DNA of 64,000 nt from Rhizobium sp. BK313 (lineage in GTDB: Bacteria; Pseudomonadota; Alphaproteobacteria; Rhizobiales; Rhizobiaceae), in the NCBI RefSeq assembly GCF_014193655.1, contig NZ_JACHZQ010000010.1:1-64000 (forward strand), in the 5' to 3' direction. This document shows, piece by piece, positions 33,142 through 42,365 of this stretch. A program made the translations under genes and the position numbers. Under the pieces are notes generated by a model, which searched no databases, was not told where the DNA came from, and saw only the letters and a program-made list of their open reading frames with translations. The stretch's first letter is position 1. Every line of letters starts with the position of its first letter.

Positions 33142-33756
33142 ATGGAAGTTTCCGCAGAAGTTCGCTGGTTTTGGGAGACTGACGTGCCTCCCGAGCTCAA
33201 TGACTGGTTCGTCAACTCGTCCATGCACCTGTTTCCGCCTGGAGGGGAAGAACTGCGAGAGGACGTCTACCTACATGATCCCAAACAGGTCGAGTTGGGA
33301 GTAAAAGCCCGAGGAGAAAAGCCAGGGTTGGAGGTAAAGGGTTTGGTCGGCCGCGCCGGGCCACTTTCAGAAGGCGCCTTTCATGGTGAAATTGAAATCT
33401 GGACCAAATGGACGTCACGAATACTGACATTGCCCGCCGCAACGATAGTCACTTCAAAAGCTAGGTGGTTACGAAAATTTGATACTGGCGAGGGAGCGCC
33501 GCGGGAAATCGAGCTGAACGCGAAGTGCAAGCCGGTTCGCGAAGACTTACCAGTCCGTGGTTGCAACGTGGAACTGACAACGATCAAAACTGACGATGGC
33601 AAGGTTGCTTGGACATTTGGCTTCGAAGCCTTTGGTAAACTCGACGAAGTCTGCGAACAGCTAAGGGCCGTGGCGGCATCGATGTCAGCAAGACAGCCGC
33701 CTGATTTCGGACATCCATCCTTGAAAAGTTATCCAGCCTGGTTAGCAGAGAGGTAG
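33142..33756 (+). CDS. hypothetical soluble protein of 204 residues
   Basis: Start ATG 33142 behind GAGAGGGGG. Beta-rich N-terminal half (EVSAEVRWFWETDVPPELNDWF, VELGVKARGEKPGLEVKGLV, EIEIWTKW), a conserved-looking Cys near 139 (PVRGCNVELTTI) and a C-terminal helix (LDEVCEQLRAVAASM). The succession of strands and W/F-rich motifs recalls CYTH-like tunnel folds, but the diagnostic ExExK is absent, so I do not assign it. Codon use looks less biased than that of its neighbours. No signal peptide or membrane segment. Confidence 0.65.
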   Translation: MEVSAEVRWFWETDVPPELNDWFVNSSMHLFPPGGEELREDVYLHDPKQVELGVKARGEKPGLEVKGLVGRAGPLSEGAFHGEIEIWTKWTSRILTLPAATIVTSKARWLRKFDTGEGAPREIELNAKCKPVREDLPVRGCNVELTTIKTDDGKVAWTFGFEAFGKLDEVCEQLRAVAASMSARQPPDFGHPSLKSYPAWLAER

Positions 33757-33761
33757 CAGCC

Positions 33762-34200
33762 CTAGCGGCTGATCTCCCAGAGGTGACGCCGGCAGTCGGC
33801 GGTGCCAGCTTGCCGTACGAGACCCCGCTTGACCAAAACGTTCAGCGTAGCGGAAAACCTACTCGTGAGGGCTAACTCCAACCGTCCCGCTTCGCTTCCG
33901 ATGTTGGCCTCGCTTGCGAACTTGTCAGCAATCGCTGCCGTTGTTGTCGGGCGCTCCGAGCGGCGCAGGATGGCGGTTGTTTCTGCCCTTCAGAATTCGG
34001 TTACGCGATTGCCCGCCGTGTCCTGTGACGAACGGCGGGTCTTCGAGGGCGCAGAGGCCGCCTCGAACCCCGGATCGTAGAGCTTGATCACCTTCTCGAA
34101 TGCTGCCCTCTGATCGCGCCGCTCTACGAACGAGCGGCTTGTGTCCTCGCCCAAAGGAAAAGGGTGTGTTACCGGCTTCCTTCGATCAGATTTACGCGAT
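33762..34200 (-). pseudogene. broken helix-turn-helix-like orphan gene
   Basis: A minus-strand frame reads PFPLGEDTSRSFVERRDQRA, FEKVIKLYDPGFEAAS, is cut by TGA near 33990, then continues AETTAILRRSERPTTTAAIADKF, FSATLNVLVKRGLVRQAG and ends RRHLWEISR at 33762. The second half looks like a winged helix of a known rhizobial orphan family (strand end LWE). No start codon is seen. A stop inside and the lost 5' end make it a remnant. Confidence 0.4.
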
Positions 34201-34398
34201 GCCGCATGCGGCGCCTTGAACTAGACCTTATCTAGCTTCGCTAAAATTCCCACCCTCTCACTTCTATCTCCCCATCGTTCAAGCGGGGTTCTTTTTGCAA
34301 TATCCGCTGCCGGAGACGGTATTGTCATGAAGTCATTTTAAGTAGACGATACGTTGACCGCCAATTGTGGCGATGGCAAACAAGACCATTATTCGAAA

Positions 34399-34620
34399 AT
34401 GATAAGCAAATATCTCGGTAAGCTTGGCGTTATTCTGGATTCAACAGACTTGGCCATCTGTCAACGCGCCTTTGATGCCATCTTGCAAAAATGGAAGATC
34501 GCGCGTGATACTGAAGACGCCGAACAAACGGCAGCAACCATTATTACGCTATACAAGCAGGGGATACATGACGAAAATAAGCTCGTCACCCTCGCCAGTC
34601 CCCACCCGCAGCGGAAGTAA
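34399..34620 (+). CDS. small hypothetical helical protein
   Basis: A 73-residue protein, start ATG 34399: ISKYLGKLGVILDSTDLAICQRAFDAI, then ARDTEDAEQTAATIITLYKQG. All-alpha, soluble. Similar short proteins occur in many rhizobia; function unknown. The ribosome site is weak. Confidence 0.6.
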   Translation: MISKYLGKLGVILDSTDLAICQRAFDAILQKWKIARDTEDAEQTAATIITLYKQGIHDENKLVTLASPHPQRK

Positions 34621-34699
34621 AATTCGCGCATTGAGGGAACAAAAGCATGGATAGCTTGGGGAAATATTTGTCTGTTAGTTATTACTAATAATAGAATAA

Positions 34700-34832
34700 T
34701 GTCCATTGGGTTAGACCGAAACTTTTTCGATCTCCCGTACCCTGGCTCCACGTTGCGCCCCTGCAGATACTGCAAAAGCGTGCCCGAGGGTCTCCCGGCC
34801 TCACCGTTGTCTCCGTAGCGGTGAGGCTTTTT
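34700..34832 (+). ncRNA. candidate small RNA ending in a strong terminator
   Basis: No gene precedes the terminator GCCTCACCG / CGGTGAGGC-TTTTT (34798-34832). The upstream 100 bases hold two CTCCC motifs (near 34733 and 34791), a feature of anti-Shine-Dalgarno small RNAs in alphaproteobacteria. An AT-rich stretch at 34676-34700 could be the promoter. The start is a guess. Confidence 0.4.
34798..34832 (+). terminator. strong intrinsic terminator
   Basis: A 9-bp perfect stem (34798-34806 with 34819-34827) and five T residues. Confidence 0.85.
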
Positions 34833-34876
34833 GCGGGACGTGCAATTGTCTGGTCGAGTCGTTCCAAGAATGCGCC

Positions 34877-34902
34877 GGAACTTTTCCCACTGTAGGCGGG
34901 TT
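34877..34902 (+). promoter_or_regulatory. orphan EcfG-type promoter, 17-base spacer
   Basis: GGAAC (34877-34881), 17 bases, GGTT (34899-34902). Only hairpins follow downstream. Confidence 0.5.
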
Positions 34903-34909
34903 TTCTAAG

Positions 34910-34999
34910 CGGGTGACAGGGTTGTCACCCGGTATCGCACCGGACCAAGAAGCGATGCCGCAGCCCGCCGCTTGCGTCCGAACCGCAGCGGCGGGTTTC
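34910..34999 (+). ncRNA. candidate EcfG-dependent small RNA, two hairpins
   Basis: Starting just after the promoter, a perfect 8-bp hairpin GGGTGACA-GGGT-TGTCACCC (34911-34930) is followed by about 30 unpaired bases and a terminator-like stem CCCGCCGCT / AGCGGCGGG (34964-34995) with TTTC after it. No reading frame fits. The second stem could also serve the decayed DUF982 gene on the other strand. Confidence 0.45.
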
Positions 35000-35031
35000 G
35001 ATTTGCCGGCTACGGTATTGTTGGCCCGAAC

Positions 35032-35180
35032 CTACTGCTTGAAGAAGAATATCCGTGCTTCCTCAGCGGCGGCCAGAAAGGCGGCACGCGCCTCGGCGGG
35101 TGCCAATCTCCGCTCGTGGCCGTCGATCAACGCTGTTTGGCTGCAGTGAAAGCCTTGCCGTCTTCTTTTCCCGGCCATTG
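35032..35180 (-). pseudogene. truncated, frameshifted DUF982 gene
   Basis: On the minus strand the frame reads QWPGKEDGKAFTAAKQR, then one base is missing near 35130 and the next frame reads LIDGHERRLAPAEARAAFLAAAEEARIFFFK to TAG 35032-35034. This is the C-terminal two thirds of a DUF982 protein, with the AFLAAAEEARI end matching the intact gene at 3882 (AFLAAAQEAGI). A TGA stands just upstream and the N-terminal part is gone. Confidence 0.75.
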
Positions 35181-35654
35181 TCAAACTATCAAGGTATCAA
35201 ATCGCGTAGAGCATGCCGAAGAGCCTTGTCTTATGGATATCTTTCGGCTCTTCCCACTTAAACCTGGCAATTCCCACATCTTCCGGTATCCCGGCACAAA
35301 GCGAAGGGGGGCCGGATGCGCCACATCCGGACCTTTGCCAATAAATTCGCGAAGGTCGCGTCTCGAGCCAAAGCAGAAGTTCCGCTGATCCCAGCAAACG
35401 CCGCGGCCCTAAGCGGACCGGTGCGTAGTAGGCAAATTCCCCGCGAAGCTCTGTAGCAGCGTATGTTACTGTAACGTACTTGCCACTTCTCAATACCGTG
35501 CAAAGATTGTCCCGTAAGATTTGCGGGTATGCTGATTGAGAGCTTCGGCCGCCAGTACTGTTCGAAAAGTATAGGTTCCACTCGTGTTGTGGGGCGTGAA
35601 ACGCGCGCGAGCAGTTCGTTCCAACCCTAAAAAAATATAGTGAAGGGAAATAAC
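35181..35654. other. leader region of the second DUF1254 gene
   Basis: No gene seen. It contains the shared 16-base motif at 35466-35481, 174 bases before the start codon. The promoter itself was not identified. Confidence 0.45.
35466..35481. promoter_or_regulatory. 16-base motif shared with the first DUF1254 gene
   Basis: TTACTGTAACGTACTT, identical to 2160-2175. Here it is extended to the perfect palindrome GTTACTGTAAC (35465-35475). Confidence 0.55.
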
Positions 35655-37277
35655 ATGGCATCGACAGCACGCAGGCTTTCCTTTCTGGCTTTTCTCCTCG
35701 CGACAACCAGTTTCAACGGCGGGAGCGTAGCCTCCGCCCAGACTGCTGCTGAAATTCCATCGGCGATCAGCACGCCGGACACAGTCGTGACGCGCATTGG
35801 CACCCTCGACTTTAAGGATGGCATGCCGAGCAAGGAGACCATCGCTAAGGTCTATGACAATCTGGACTTCACGCACGCTTTCGAGGCGTTCGTAAACACC
35901 CTGCAAGGGGTCAGCATACACGCCCTCCACAAGGGCCTACTGAGCGCCGGTGTCAAGGATAACGAAGTCCTTGTCTTCTCCGAACTGATGGACGCCAAGT
36001 CGCTCTTCCTGACGGCCAATGCGGACACCGTCTATTCCATGGGCATGCTCGACTTGACCAAGGGTCCCATGGTGCTGGAGGTGCCACCAAAGGCGCTTGG
36101 TGCCATTGATGACTACTGGTTCCGCTGGGTCATCGACATCGGCCTGCCTGGTCCTGATCGCGGCGAGGGCGGGAAATACCTAATTCTGCCGCCCGGCTAT
36201 GATGGTCCGCTGCCGAGTGGCTTCAATATCGCCCACGCCCGCACAAGCCTCGTCATATGGTTCGCTCGCTCTTTCCTGGAGAACAACGATCCGAAACCGG
36301 TGGCCGAATCGATCAGACAGTTCACCAAGGTCTATCCATACGAGGTTGGCGGCGTCGGCACCCCCATTGCCGACTTTTTGAGTGGCAAGGCTAGACTTGG
36401 AAAAGTCACGCCACCGCCGCCGACCGTGTTCCACGAAGGTACCGGCAAGGTGATGAACACCATCCCGCCGAACGACTTCAGCTATTACGAGATGCTCAAC
36501 GAGGTCGTGCAGCAGGAGCCTGCAGGGTCGCTCGATCCCGAGTTGATGGGACCGATCGCCGCCATTGGCATCATCAAGGGCAAACCCTTCGCGCCGGATG
36601 AGCGGATGAAGAAGATCCTCACCGAAGCGCTTGCACTCGCCAATGCCACTTCGCGCACCCTGTTTATGGCTCCTCGCGATTCCACTTTGTACTACTACCC
36701 CGGCTCGGGTTGGCAGAACATGCTGTTCGAGGTCGGTTACGAGTTCGAGACGCCGATTCCGCTGATTACAACCGAAGGCGTAAAGCCCTATCCGCCCACC
36801 GGCTATCGCACGCTCGACGCGCGAACGGACTTCTTCTATGGCGTCACCGGGATCACGCCCGCGATGGCCATGCGTCTGCCAGGCATCGGTTCAACGTACC
36901 TGTGGACGATGGTCGATGCAGATAAGGAGCCCTTTGACGGTGCCAAGACCTACAAGGTGACGCTGCCGAAGGACATCCCACAGGCGAACTTCTGGTCGTT
37001 CACGCTTTACGACAACATGACGCGCTCGATGCTCGACACGCCGCAGCGCTACCCTCGTGCAGGCAGCCAGAGCTTTCCATCACCCGCAGCGGAAGCGGAC
37101 GCCGACGGCACGACGACGATCTACTTCGGCCCGACGCAACCAGCGAATGTCAAACGGGGTAACTGGATTCAGACCGTGCCCGATAAAGGTTTTATCCCGT
37201 GCCTGCGGCTCTACAGCCCGCTTGAACCGTTCTTCGCCAAGCAATGGCGACCGAGCGAGGTCGAACTCGTGAATTAG
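35655..37277 (+). CDS. DUF1254/DUF1214 exported protein, long form
   Basis: A 540-residue protein, start ATG 35655 behind AAGGGAA. Signal peptide: ARRLSFLAFLLATTSF, cut near SVASAQT. DUF1254 part: ALHKGLLSAGV, LMDAKSLFLTANADTVYSMGMLDLTKGPMVLEVPP. C-terminal DUF1214 part: TYKVTLPKDIPQANFWSFTLYDNMTRSMLDTPQ, DGTTTIYFGP, NWIQTVPDKGF. It is a distant relative of the 342-residue protein at 2282 (same two domains, larger linker). Biochemical role unknown; often near stress or xenobiotic genes. Both genes share the 16-base upstream motif. Confidence 0.92.
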   Translation: MASTARRLSFLAFLLATTSFNGGSVASAQTAAEIPSAISTPDTVVTRIGTLDFKDGMPSKETIAKVYDNLDFTHAFEAFVNTLQGVSIHALHKGLLSAGVKDNEVLVFSELMDAKSLFLTANADTVYSMGMLDLTKGPMVLEVPPKALGAIDDYWFRWVIDIGLPGPDRGEGGKYLILPPGYDGPLPSGFNIAHARTSLVIWFARSFLENNDPKPVAESIRQFTKVYPYEVGGVGTPIADFLSGKARLGKVTPPPPTVFHEGTGKVMNTIPPNDFSYYEMLNEVVQQEPAGSLDPELMGPIAAIGIIKGKPFAPDERMKKILTEALALANATSRTLFMAPRDSTLYYYPGSGWQNMLFEVGYEFETPIPLITTEGVKPYPPTGYRTLDARTDFFYGVTGITPAMAMRLPGIGSTYLWTMVDADKEPFDGAKTYKVTLPKDIPQANFWSFTLYDNMTRSMLDTPQRYPRAGSQSFPSPAAEADADGTTTIYFGPTQPANVKRGNWIQTVPDKGFIPCLRLYSPLEPFFAKQWRPSEVELVN

Positions 37278-37871
37278 TCCGCCGACAAGGACGTTAGCAT
37301 CGCGGCACGCGTCAGCGCGGATGACTACGCTTTGATACCTGCGTGCATCCGGTCGCGTCAGGTTAATGATCATACTGGCTCACCTGGTTAAAGCGCATCA
37401 TCGATATCCATTTTCAATGGCCAATCTATTGCCGCAATCGGCGAGCAACAGCGCCACCTCTTGCGGCTGATGCCTGCAAGAAGCGCAGGGCCGGTCGCAA
37501 GAGCGTTCCGTTTACGAGGGACGAACCCCCTTCTCGCAGGCCGGTCCTGTTGGGCGTGCGGCGCAGTTCCCTCGTTTGCAACAGGGTTCGTCTGGGATGC
37601 GACGTCGCCAGCCAGTTAGAAATGCGACACTCAGCATCTCCAGCGGCGCAAACGGCAATCCCGATCCGACCGGCTGGTCCGGATTGTAAGGGAGGAGCGG
37701 AGGCGAGTTTGTGTCGCGCTACCTCGGGTTAAATCGGTCCTTCGACAGACAAATGGCACTGTTGATCCTAGCCCCGCGTGGTGGATGGTACTATTGTGCC
37801 ACAACGACGACGCTATCTGGTCTTTGCTCCGCGTTCACTCTGCGGTGCTCCATACTTGCGGAGGATAACCT
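37278..37871. other. about 590 bases, no supported gene
   Basis: No frame shows a family pattern or ribosome site, and no EcfG match was found. It contains the unrecognised promoter of the oxidoreductase gene. Confidence 0.4.
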
Positions 37872-39392
37872 ATGGCTGAAGAACAGGCTCCAAGCGGCCC
37901 TGATCTGACGAAGGGCGTTCCCACCAGCGCTCTTGACGGTGGCAAGCTGCTCGGCCATGTCGGTGACAAGGACGTCCTGATGTTGCGGGCGGGAGGCGAC
38001 CTCTTCGCGATTGATGCCCTGTGCAGCCACTATCACGGTCCGCTCAGCGAGGGGTTGGTTGTAGGGACAACTGTGCGCTGCCCTTGGCATCATGCCTGTT
38101 TTGACCTGCGAAGCGGTGAGGCGATCCGCGCCCCCGCCTTGAGTTCTCTATCTGTATGGCGCGTCGACGAACGCGATGGCCTTCTATTCGTCCAGGACAA
38201 GCGCACGGACGCGCAGGACACCCGGCCGCTTCCCTCGGGCGGGCCGGACAGGATCGTCATCATCGGAGGAGGGGCCGCGGGATTCGCAGCGGCGGAAATG
38301 CTTCGCCGACGGGGCTATCAAGGCAGCCTGGTCATGCTGAGCGCCGACACTGCCGCACCGGTCGATCGGCCGAACCTTTCAAAAGACTACCTCGCGGGAA
38401 GTGCCCCCGAGGCATGGCTGCCGCTGCGGTCGGCAAAATATTATGAAAAAGCGAATATCGACCTTCGGCTTGACACGGAAGTCATGTCGATCGATGCGAC
38501 AGCGCGCGAGGTGACGACGGCAAGTGGCGGCAGGTTCACTTACGATCGTTTGCTCCTTGCGACGGGTGCCGAACCGGTGCGTCTAACCATTCCGGGCGCA
38601 GACCAGCCCAATGTTCATACGCTGCGCTCACTCGATGACAGCCGTGCCATCATAGCCGCAGTTGAGCAGGGCGGGCGCGCTGTCGTGCTCGGCGCGAGCT
38701 TTATCGGGCTTGAGGTGGCCGCTTCTTTGCGTACGCGCAATATCGACGTTCATGTCGTTGCTCCGGACAAGTGCCCGATGCAACGGGTGTTAGGGCCGGC
38801 AATGGGCGACTTCATCCGGCGGCTCCACGAGGAGTATGGCGTGGTCTTCCACCTTGAGGAGACTGTAACCGCGATTGAAGGCACGAAGGTCAGGCTCAAG
38901 GGGGGAGGCGTCCTCGAAGCCGACGTTGTTGTGGCTGGCATAGGCGTCAGGCCGCGCCTTGCCCTGGCCGAACAGGCAGGCCTGGCCATAGACAATGGCG
39001 TCGTCGTCAATGCCTATCTGGAAACGAGCGTACCGGGAATTTATGCAGCGGGCGACATTGCGCGCTGGCCAGATCCCCATACGGGACAGAACATCCGCGT
39101 CGAGCATTGGGCCGTCGCGCTGCGCCTGGGGCAGGTGGCAGCGCGCAACATGATTGGGCACCAGGAGAAATTCGAGGTTGTGCCCTTCTTCTGGAGCCAG
39201 CATTATGACGTGCCCATCAACTACGTCGGCCACGCAGAACGATGGGATGAGATCGTCGTTGATGGCGACATCCAGGCGAAGGACTGCATGCTACAATATA
39301 TGAGCGCGGGGCGGCCGCTGGCAGCGGCTTCCATCTATAGGGACCTCGAGAGCCTCGAAGCCGAGGCGAGAATGGAGAGGGAGAGGGCCTAA
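37872..39392 (+). CDS. Rieske-FAD/NAD oxidoreductase (AIF-like)
   Basis: A 506-residue fusion. Residues about 12-105: Rieske [2Fe-2S] domain with ligands in CSHYH and CPWHHACF. Residues about 125-400: FAD/NAD-binding pyridine nucleotide-disulfide oxidoreductase with IVIIGGGAAGFAAAEMLRR, the second nucleotide loop AVVLGASFIGLEVAASL, and GIYAAGDIARWPDP. Then a C-terminal domain of the ferredoxin reductase/AIF type (HYDVPINYVGHAERWD). The layout equals that of Rieske-containing AIF-like proteins, which pass electrons from NAD(P)H to an unknown acceptor. Soluble; start ATG 37872 with GGAGGA upstream. It stands alone, so its partner is not evident. Confidence 0.93.
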   Translation: MAEEQAPSGPDLTKGVPTSALDGGKLLGHVGDKDVLMLRAGGDLFAIDALCSHYHGPLSEGLVVGTTVRCPWHHACFDLRSGEAIRAPALSSLSVWRVDERDGLLFVQDKRTDAQDTRPLPSGGPDRIVIIGGGAAGFAAAEMLRRRGYQGSLVMLSADTAAPVDRPNLSKDYLAGSAPEAWLPLRSAKYYEKANIDLRLDTEVMSIDATAREVTTASGGRFTYDRLLLATGAEPVRLTIPGADQPNVHTLRSLDDSRAIIAAVEQGGRAVVLGASFIGLEVAASLRTRNIDVHVVAPDKCPMQRVLGPAMGDFIRRLHEEYGVVFHLEETVTAIEGTKVRLKGGGVLEADVVVAGIGVRPRLALAEQAGLAIDNGVVVNAYLETSVPGIYAAGDIARWPDPHTGQNIRVEHWAVALRLGQVAARNMIGHQEKFEVVPFFWSQHYDVPINYVGHAERWDEIVVDGDIQAKDCMLQYMSAGRPLAAASIYRDLESLEAEARMERERA

Positions 39393-39473
39393 CATTGGCT
39401 ATCGGTGGTCTCCTTCACCTGAGATTGATCCGGTCCAAGCTCGACGACGAGTTCCAGCACCTCGACCTTCCTT

Positions 39474-39660
39474 TCACCCTGTTGAGAACACCTGCGGGGT
39501 GTTGGCACAGATGATATCGATATTGAGTTCATAGAGCGCGCGTCCGAACTGCGTCAGGCCGCTCGTCCGATCTTTTTGCGACGCATGGGTCGAACGAAAG
39601 GCACCGTGCTTGTTCGCTGAAAATCCCAGAGGCTTGCCCCATTGCTGCAAATACGCCTTC
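39474..39660 (-). pseudogene. fragment of an ISNCY-type transposase
   Basis: KAYLQQWGKPLGFSANKHGA, then GLTQFGRALYELNIDIICANTPQ matches the catalytic core of ISNCY/IS1202-like transposases (usually Y-S-D-K-H, then M-T-Q-F-G-R-A, then C-A-N-S-P-Q-A-K-G-R-V-E). The fragment stops right after ANTPQ. The catalytic Asp of SDKH is replaced by Asn and the Glu-containing GRVE is gone. No terminal repeats were found. Confidence 0.72.
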
Positions 39661-40027
39661 GTCGCGTGCAAAACGATGCAATCCTTCCGTGACATGGTGA
39701 TCAAACAGGACATGACGACTCCAACCGCTCATCTTCTCAACCAGGCTGAAGGTCGTCATCCTTGCTCCCAACGTTGGCGTTGACCAGCGCATCGAGTGTT
39801 AGACGCACCAACGCCTTGCCGAGAAACGCTGATTTTGTTGGCGAATTGGCTACGGGGTCGCATCGGGCATTGCCAGATAGCGGTAAGACTTTGCCCGTTG
39901 ACCAAAAAGGGGCTCACTCCCTGCGCTAGCGAGCTACACTCGCGCCGGCTCAACAACCCGTCTTCTCGACTATCATCGCCTCTCTAACCGGATGGAAATC
40001 GTGCTACTACCTCGATCGTTCCCGCAG
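39661..40027. other. degenerate sequence next to the IS fragment
   Basis: Short frames, none recognised. Possibly more of the lost element. Confidence 0.35.
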
Positions 40028-40330
40028 TTATAGCATATTCTCGCAGCTAACGTATTGAGGTGTCGCTTGAGCCGAGACCGCTTTTATGAAGACCTTTTCC
40101 TGTCCGCGATCTACGATGCTTGGCATCCGCGTACCCTTCAGGTGGTCCACGAACCCCTGCTCGTGACGGAAGCCTCGTTCCCGCAGAATTTCGAGCATCG
40201 GGTCCCACACGTGAGGCTTCGCGAGCTCTCCGGAAGCAACCTTGATGTCGAGCGCGGTAAGCCTCCCACAGTTCAAATGACCGACCAGGTCGGATGCGGT
40301 AAGTTGAAAACCCGAGGAAACTTTTTTCAT
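40028..40330 (-). pseudogene. N-terminal remnant of a TM0106-type RecB-like nuclease
   Basis: Starts MKKVSSGFQLTASDLVGHLN, then RLTALDIKVASGELAKPHVWDP and ILRERGFRHEQGFVDHLK: the opening of TM0106-family RecB-like nucleases, including the Cys in HLNCG and the helix that carries it. After about 66 residues the match is lost and the frame soon ends. Full members exceed 1000 residues. So only the first 6 percent remains, adjacent to another nuclease gene. Confidence 0.75.
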
Positions 40331-40505
40331 GGGTGACTACCCGAAACCACAGAGGTTTGCTGCAACCTTCGGATAACATTCTGCAAGCGCTCGGACAACT
40401 AATGCGTAAATGTTTCTGTGCAAATCTTGGTAAGTTTGTGGGTGAGGGATTGCGCCGCCGCTGAGTCAGTTCCAGCCTCCCGATCGAACAAGATTGGCAG
40501 GAACT
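40331..40505. other. divergent promoter region
   Basis: Lies between the nuclease remnant (left) and the intact nuclease-like gene (right). No element recognised. Confidence 0.35.
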
Positions 40506-41735
40506 ATGACCAGACAGCACGCGACACCTCTCGTCATTTCGTCCGATGGCAAATACATCACGCCGATGACCCCGCTTGCACTGGGTGTCGGCGGACATGG
40601 ACTGAGCGAGGCGGACATACAGGGCATCGTCCATCGGCATCCCGCTTGCCTCCCGATCGCGGAAATTGACCCTCTCTTTGCAGGCCCCATCGCCGTTTGC
40701 AGGGAACTGACGACACCGGCAGGCCCGATAGACAATCTGCTGGTAACGCCAAGCGGACTTCCGGTTCTCGTCGAGTGCAAACTCTGGAAGAACCCGGAAG
40801 GCCGTCGGGAAGTGATCGGGCAGATCCTCGACTACTCCAAGGAACTTACTAAGTGGTCGGCATCGGACCTGCAGCGCGAAGCCAGCAGACGGCTTGGAAG
40901 GAAAGGGAACGTTCTGCTCGATATCGTCCGGGAAGCGGGGCACGAGATTGACGAGATCGCGTTCAATGACTCGCTGACGGCCAACCTCCGTCGCGGGCGT
41001 TTCCTGCTCCTGATCGTTGGAGACGGCATCAGGGAGGGAGTAGAGGCAATCGCGGAGTATCTGCAGGTCCACGCGGGACTTCATTTTACGCTGGGGCTTG
41101 TCGAGATGCCAATATATCAAGCGCCGGACGGGAGCCGCCTGGTCGTTCCGCGGGTCCTTGCCCGGACACTTACCGTGGCCCGAACGGTGATCAATGTTCC
41201 GGACGACATGACAGTGATCGATGATACCTTCGAAGAAACATCCGTCGACCCTGAGCGCGAACAGGCCCAGATACGTGGAAGGGAACTCCGCTTCGCGTTT
41301 TGGAGTGACTTTCTGGCCGGGCTTCGGCTTGACGATCCTCAGCAGCCGGTGCCGCGTCCCTCGCTTGGAGGGCATGTCGTATTCAAATTAGGGGCGCCAG
41401 GCGGTTCGAGCTGGATCACGGTCTATCGCGACACGAGTAAGAATGTCGCCGGTCTGGCACTCTCGTCCAACATCAATTCCGCCGGCGAGCGCGCATCGAA
41501 AATGCTTGCGTCCCAAGCTGCGGAAATCTCGTCGGACCTACCCGGCGCGACGGTGGACTTCTCTCCGGAGCGCCCGATGATTGTCGAGCGCTTGGCATTG
41601 AAAAACCTCGAAAACCCGGCGGATCGAGAACGAGCGATCTCATGGTTACGGGAGCGAACGAATGCTTTTGTGAACGCGCTGCGGCCTCGTGTCCGATCGG
41701 CATTGTTGGAAATGGGCAGCGAACCCGGCACTTAG
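40506..41735 (+). CDS. PD-(D/E)XK-like nuclease-type protein
   Basis: A 409-residue soluble protein. The centre of the first third has IDNLLVTPSGLPVLVECKLWKNPEGRREVIGQILDY, a good PD-(D/E)XK core: Asp in ID, then ExK in VECK and a following Gln in EVIGQ. This is the arrangement of restriction-like and RecB-type nucleases. The rest (FAFWSDFLAGLRLDDP, SSWITVYRDT, NPADRERAISWLRER) is a second domain not recognised. Start ATG 40506. It has no methylase or helicase partner nearby, but sits at the left edge of a defence-like block. Function as a nuclease is inferred from the motif only. Confidence 0.72.
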   Translation: MTRQHATPLVISSDGKYITPMTPLALGVGGHGLSEADIQGIVHRHPACLPIAEIDPLFAGPIAVCRELTTPAGPIDNLLVTPSGLPVLVECKLWKNPEGRREVIGQILDYSKELTKWSASDLQREASRRLGRKGNVLLDIVREAGHEIDEIAFNDSLTANLRRGRFLLLIVGDGIREGVEAIAEYLQVHAGLHFTLGLVEMPIYQAPDGSRLVVPRVLARTLTVARTVINVPDDMTVIDDTFEETSVDPEREQAQIRGRELRFAFWSDFLAGLRLDDPQQPVPRPSLGGHVVFKLGAPGGSSWITVYRDTSKNVAGLALSSNINSAGERASKMLASQAAEISSDLPGATVDFSPERPMIVERLALKNLENPADRERAISWLRERTNAFVNALRPRVRSALLEMGSEPGT

Positions 41736-42214
41736 AGATTAACAACTTAGTCTCTGCACCAATGTCCCAATAATTTTTTCGTTCGCACTGGCTACAAGGT
41801 TAGGTCTCGTTCGCCAAACTGAAGCTGACGTGCGTCGGCGAATGTCCCGATTCTATGACCTCAATGCCTCCCTTCGCGGCGCGCGAAAAAATTGCTTCGA
41901 GCTGTGAATCTTGTCAGTTTGGATCACCCTGTTCGATTCGCCGGCGGGCGTGAATCCGGCTCTCATGATCAATGTCTGGGTCAGCGAGGTTGCCGCCATT
42001 CGGTTCGGGGATCTTCTGACGAGCGGTAGCCGCATGGCTGATGTCGCAGGCCGAACCGATGAACCTCGCTTTTCGATTGTGTTCACTTAGGATGCGGGTT
42101 TTAAACCGCGCAATCGAGAACGGATCAAGGTTGATGGGCGTCGCGTTCGCGAAACTTGAATGCGAAGATAGATTGACGAACGTGAATGGTAGCTTGCCGT
42201 GCCCGATCCAGGAC
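41736..42214. other. about 480 bases, no supported gene
   Basis: Short frames only. No family recognised and no repeat seen. Confidence 0.35.
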
Positions 42215-42365
42215 ACAGAGACCTGTCTCAGGAGGAGTTCTTCGAGTTTATCTGCGCTCGCGGCGAGCGTTGGCAGCTGGCCCACGGCGCGGCCGTAATG
42301 AGACCCGCGTCAATCAACGTCACGGGACCATAACGGTAAACGTGCTGTTTTCTTTCTATAATCAG
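42215..42365 (+). pseudogene. fragment of a Uma2-type endonuclease
   Basis: One frame reads LSQEEFFEFICARGERWQLAHGAAVM, the opening of Uma2 (DUF820) nucleases. After one frameshift the next frame gives RVNQRHGTITVNVL, which continues that domain. The catalytic part is gone. Small remnant. Confidence 0.6.

Noticed and set aside
33142..33756. CYTH/triphosphate tunnel enzyme
   Set aside because: The diagnostic ExExK strand is missing, so only a hypothetical protein is reported.
40047..41375. Long minus-strand frame of over 400 codons
   Set aside because: It is the antisense shadow of the nuclease-like gene at 40506-41735; its translation has no domain pattern.
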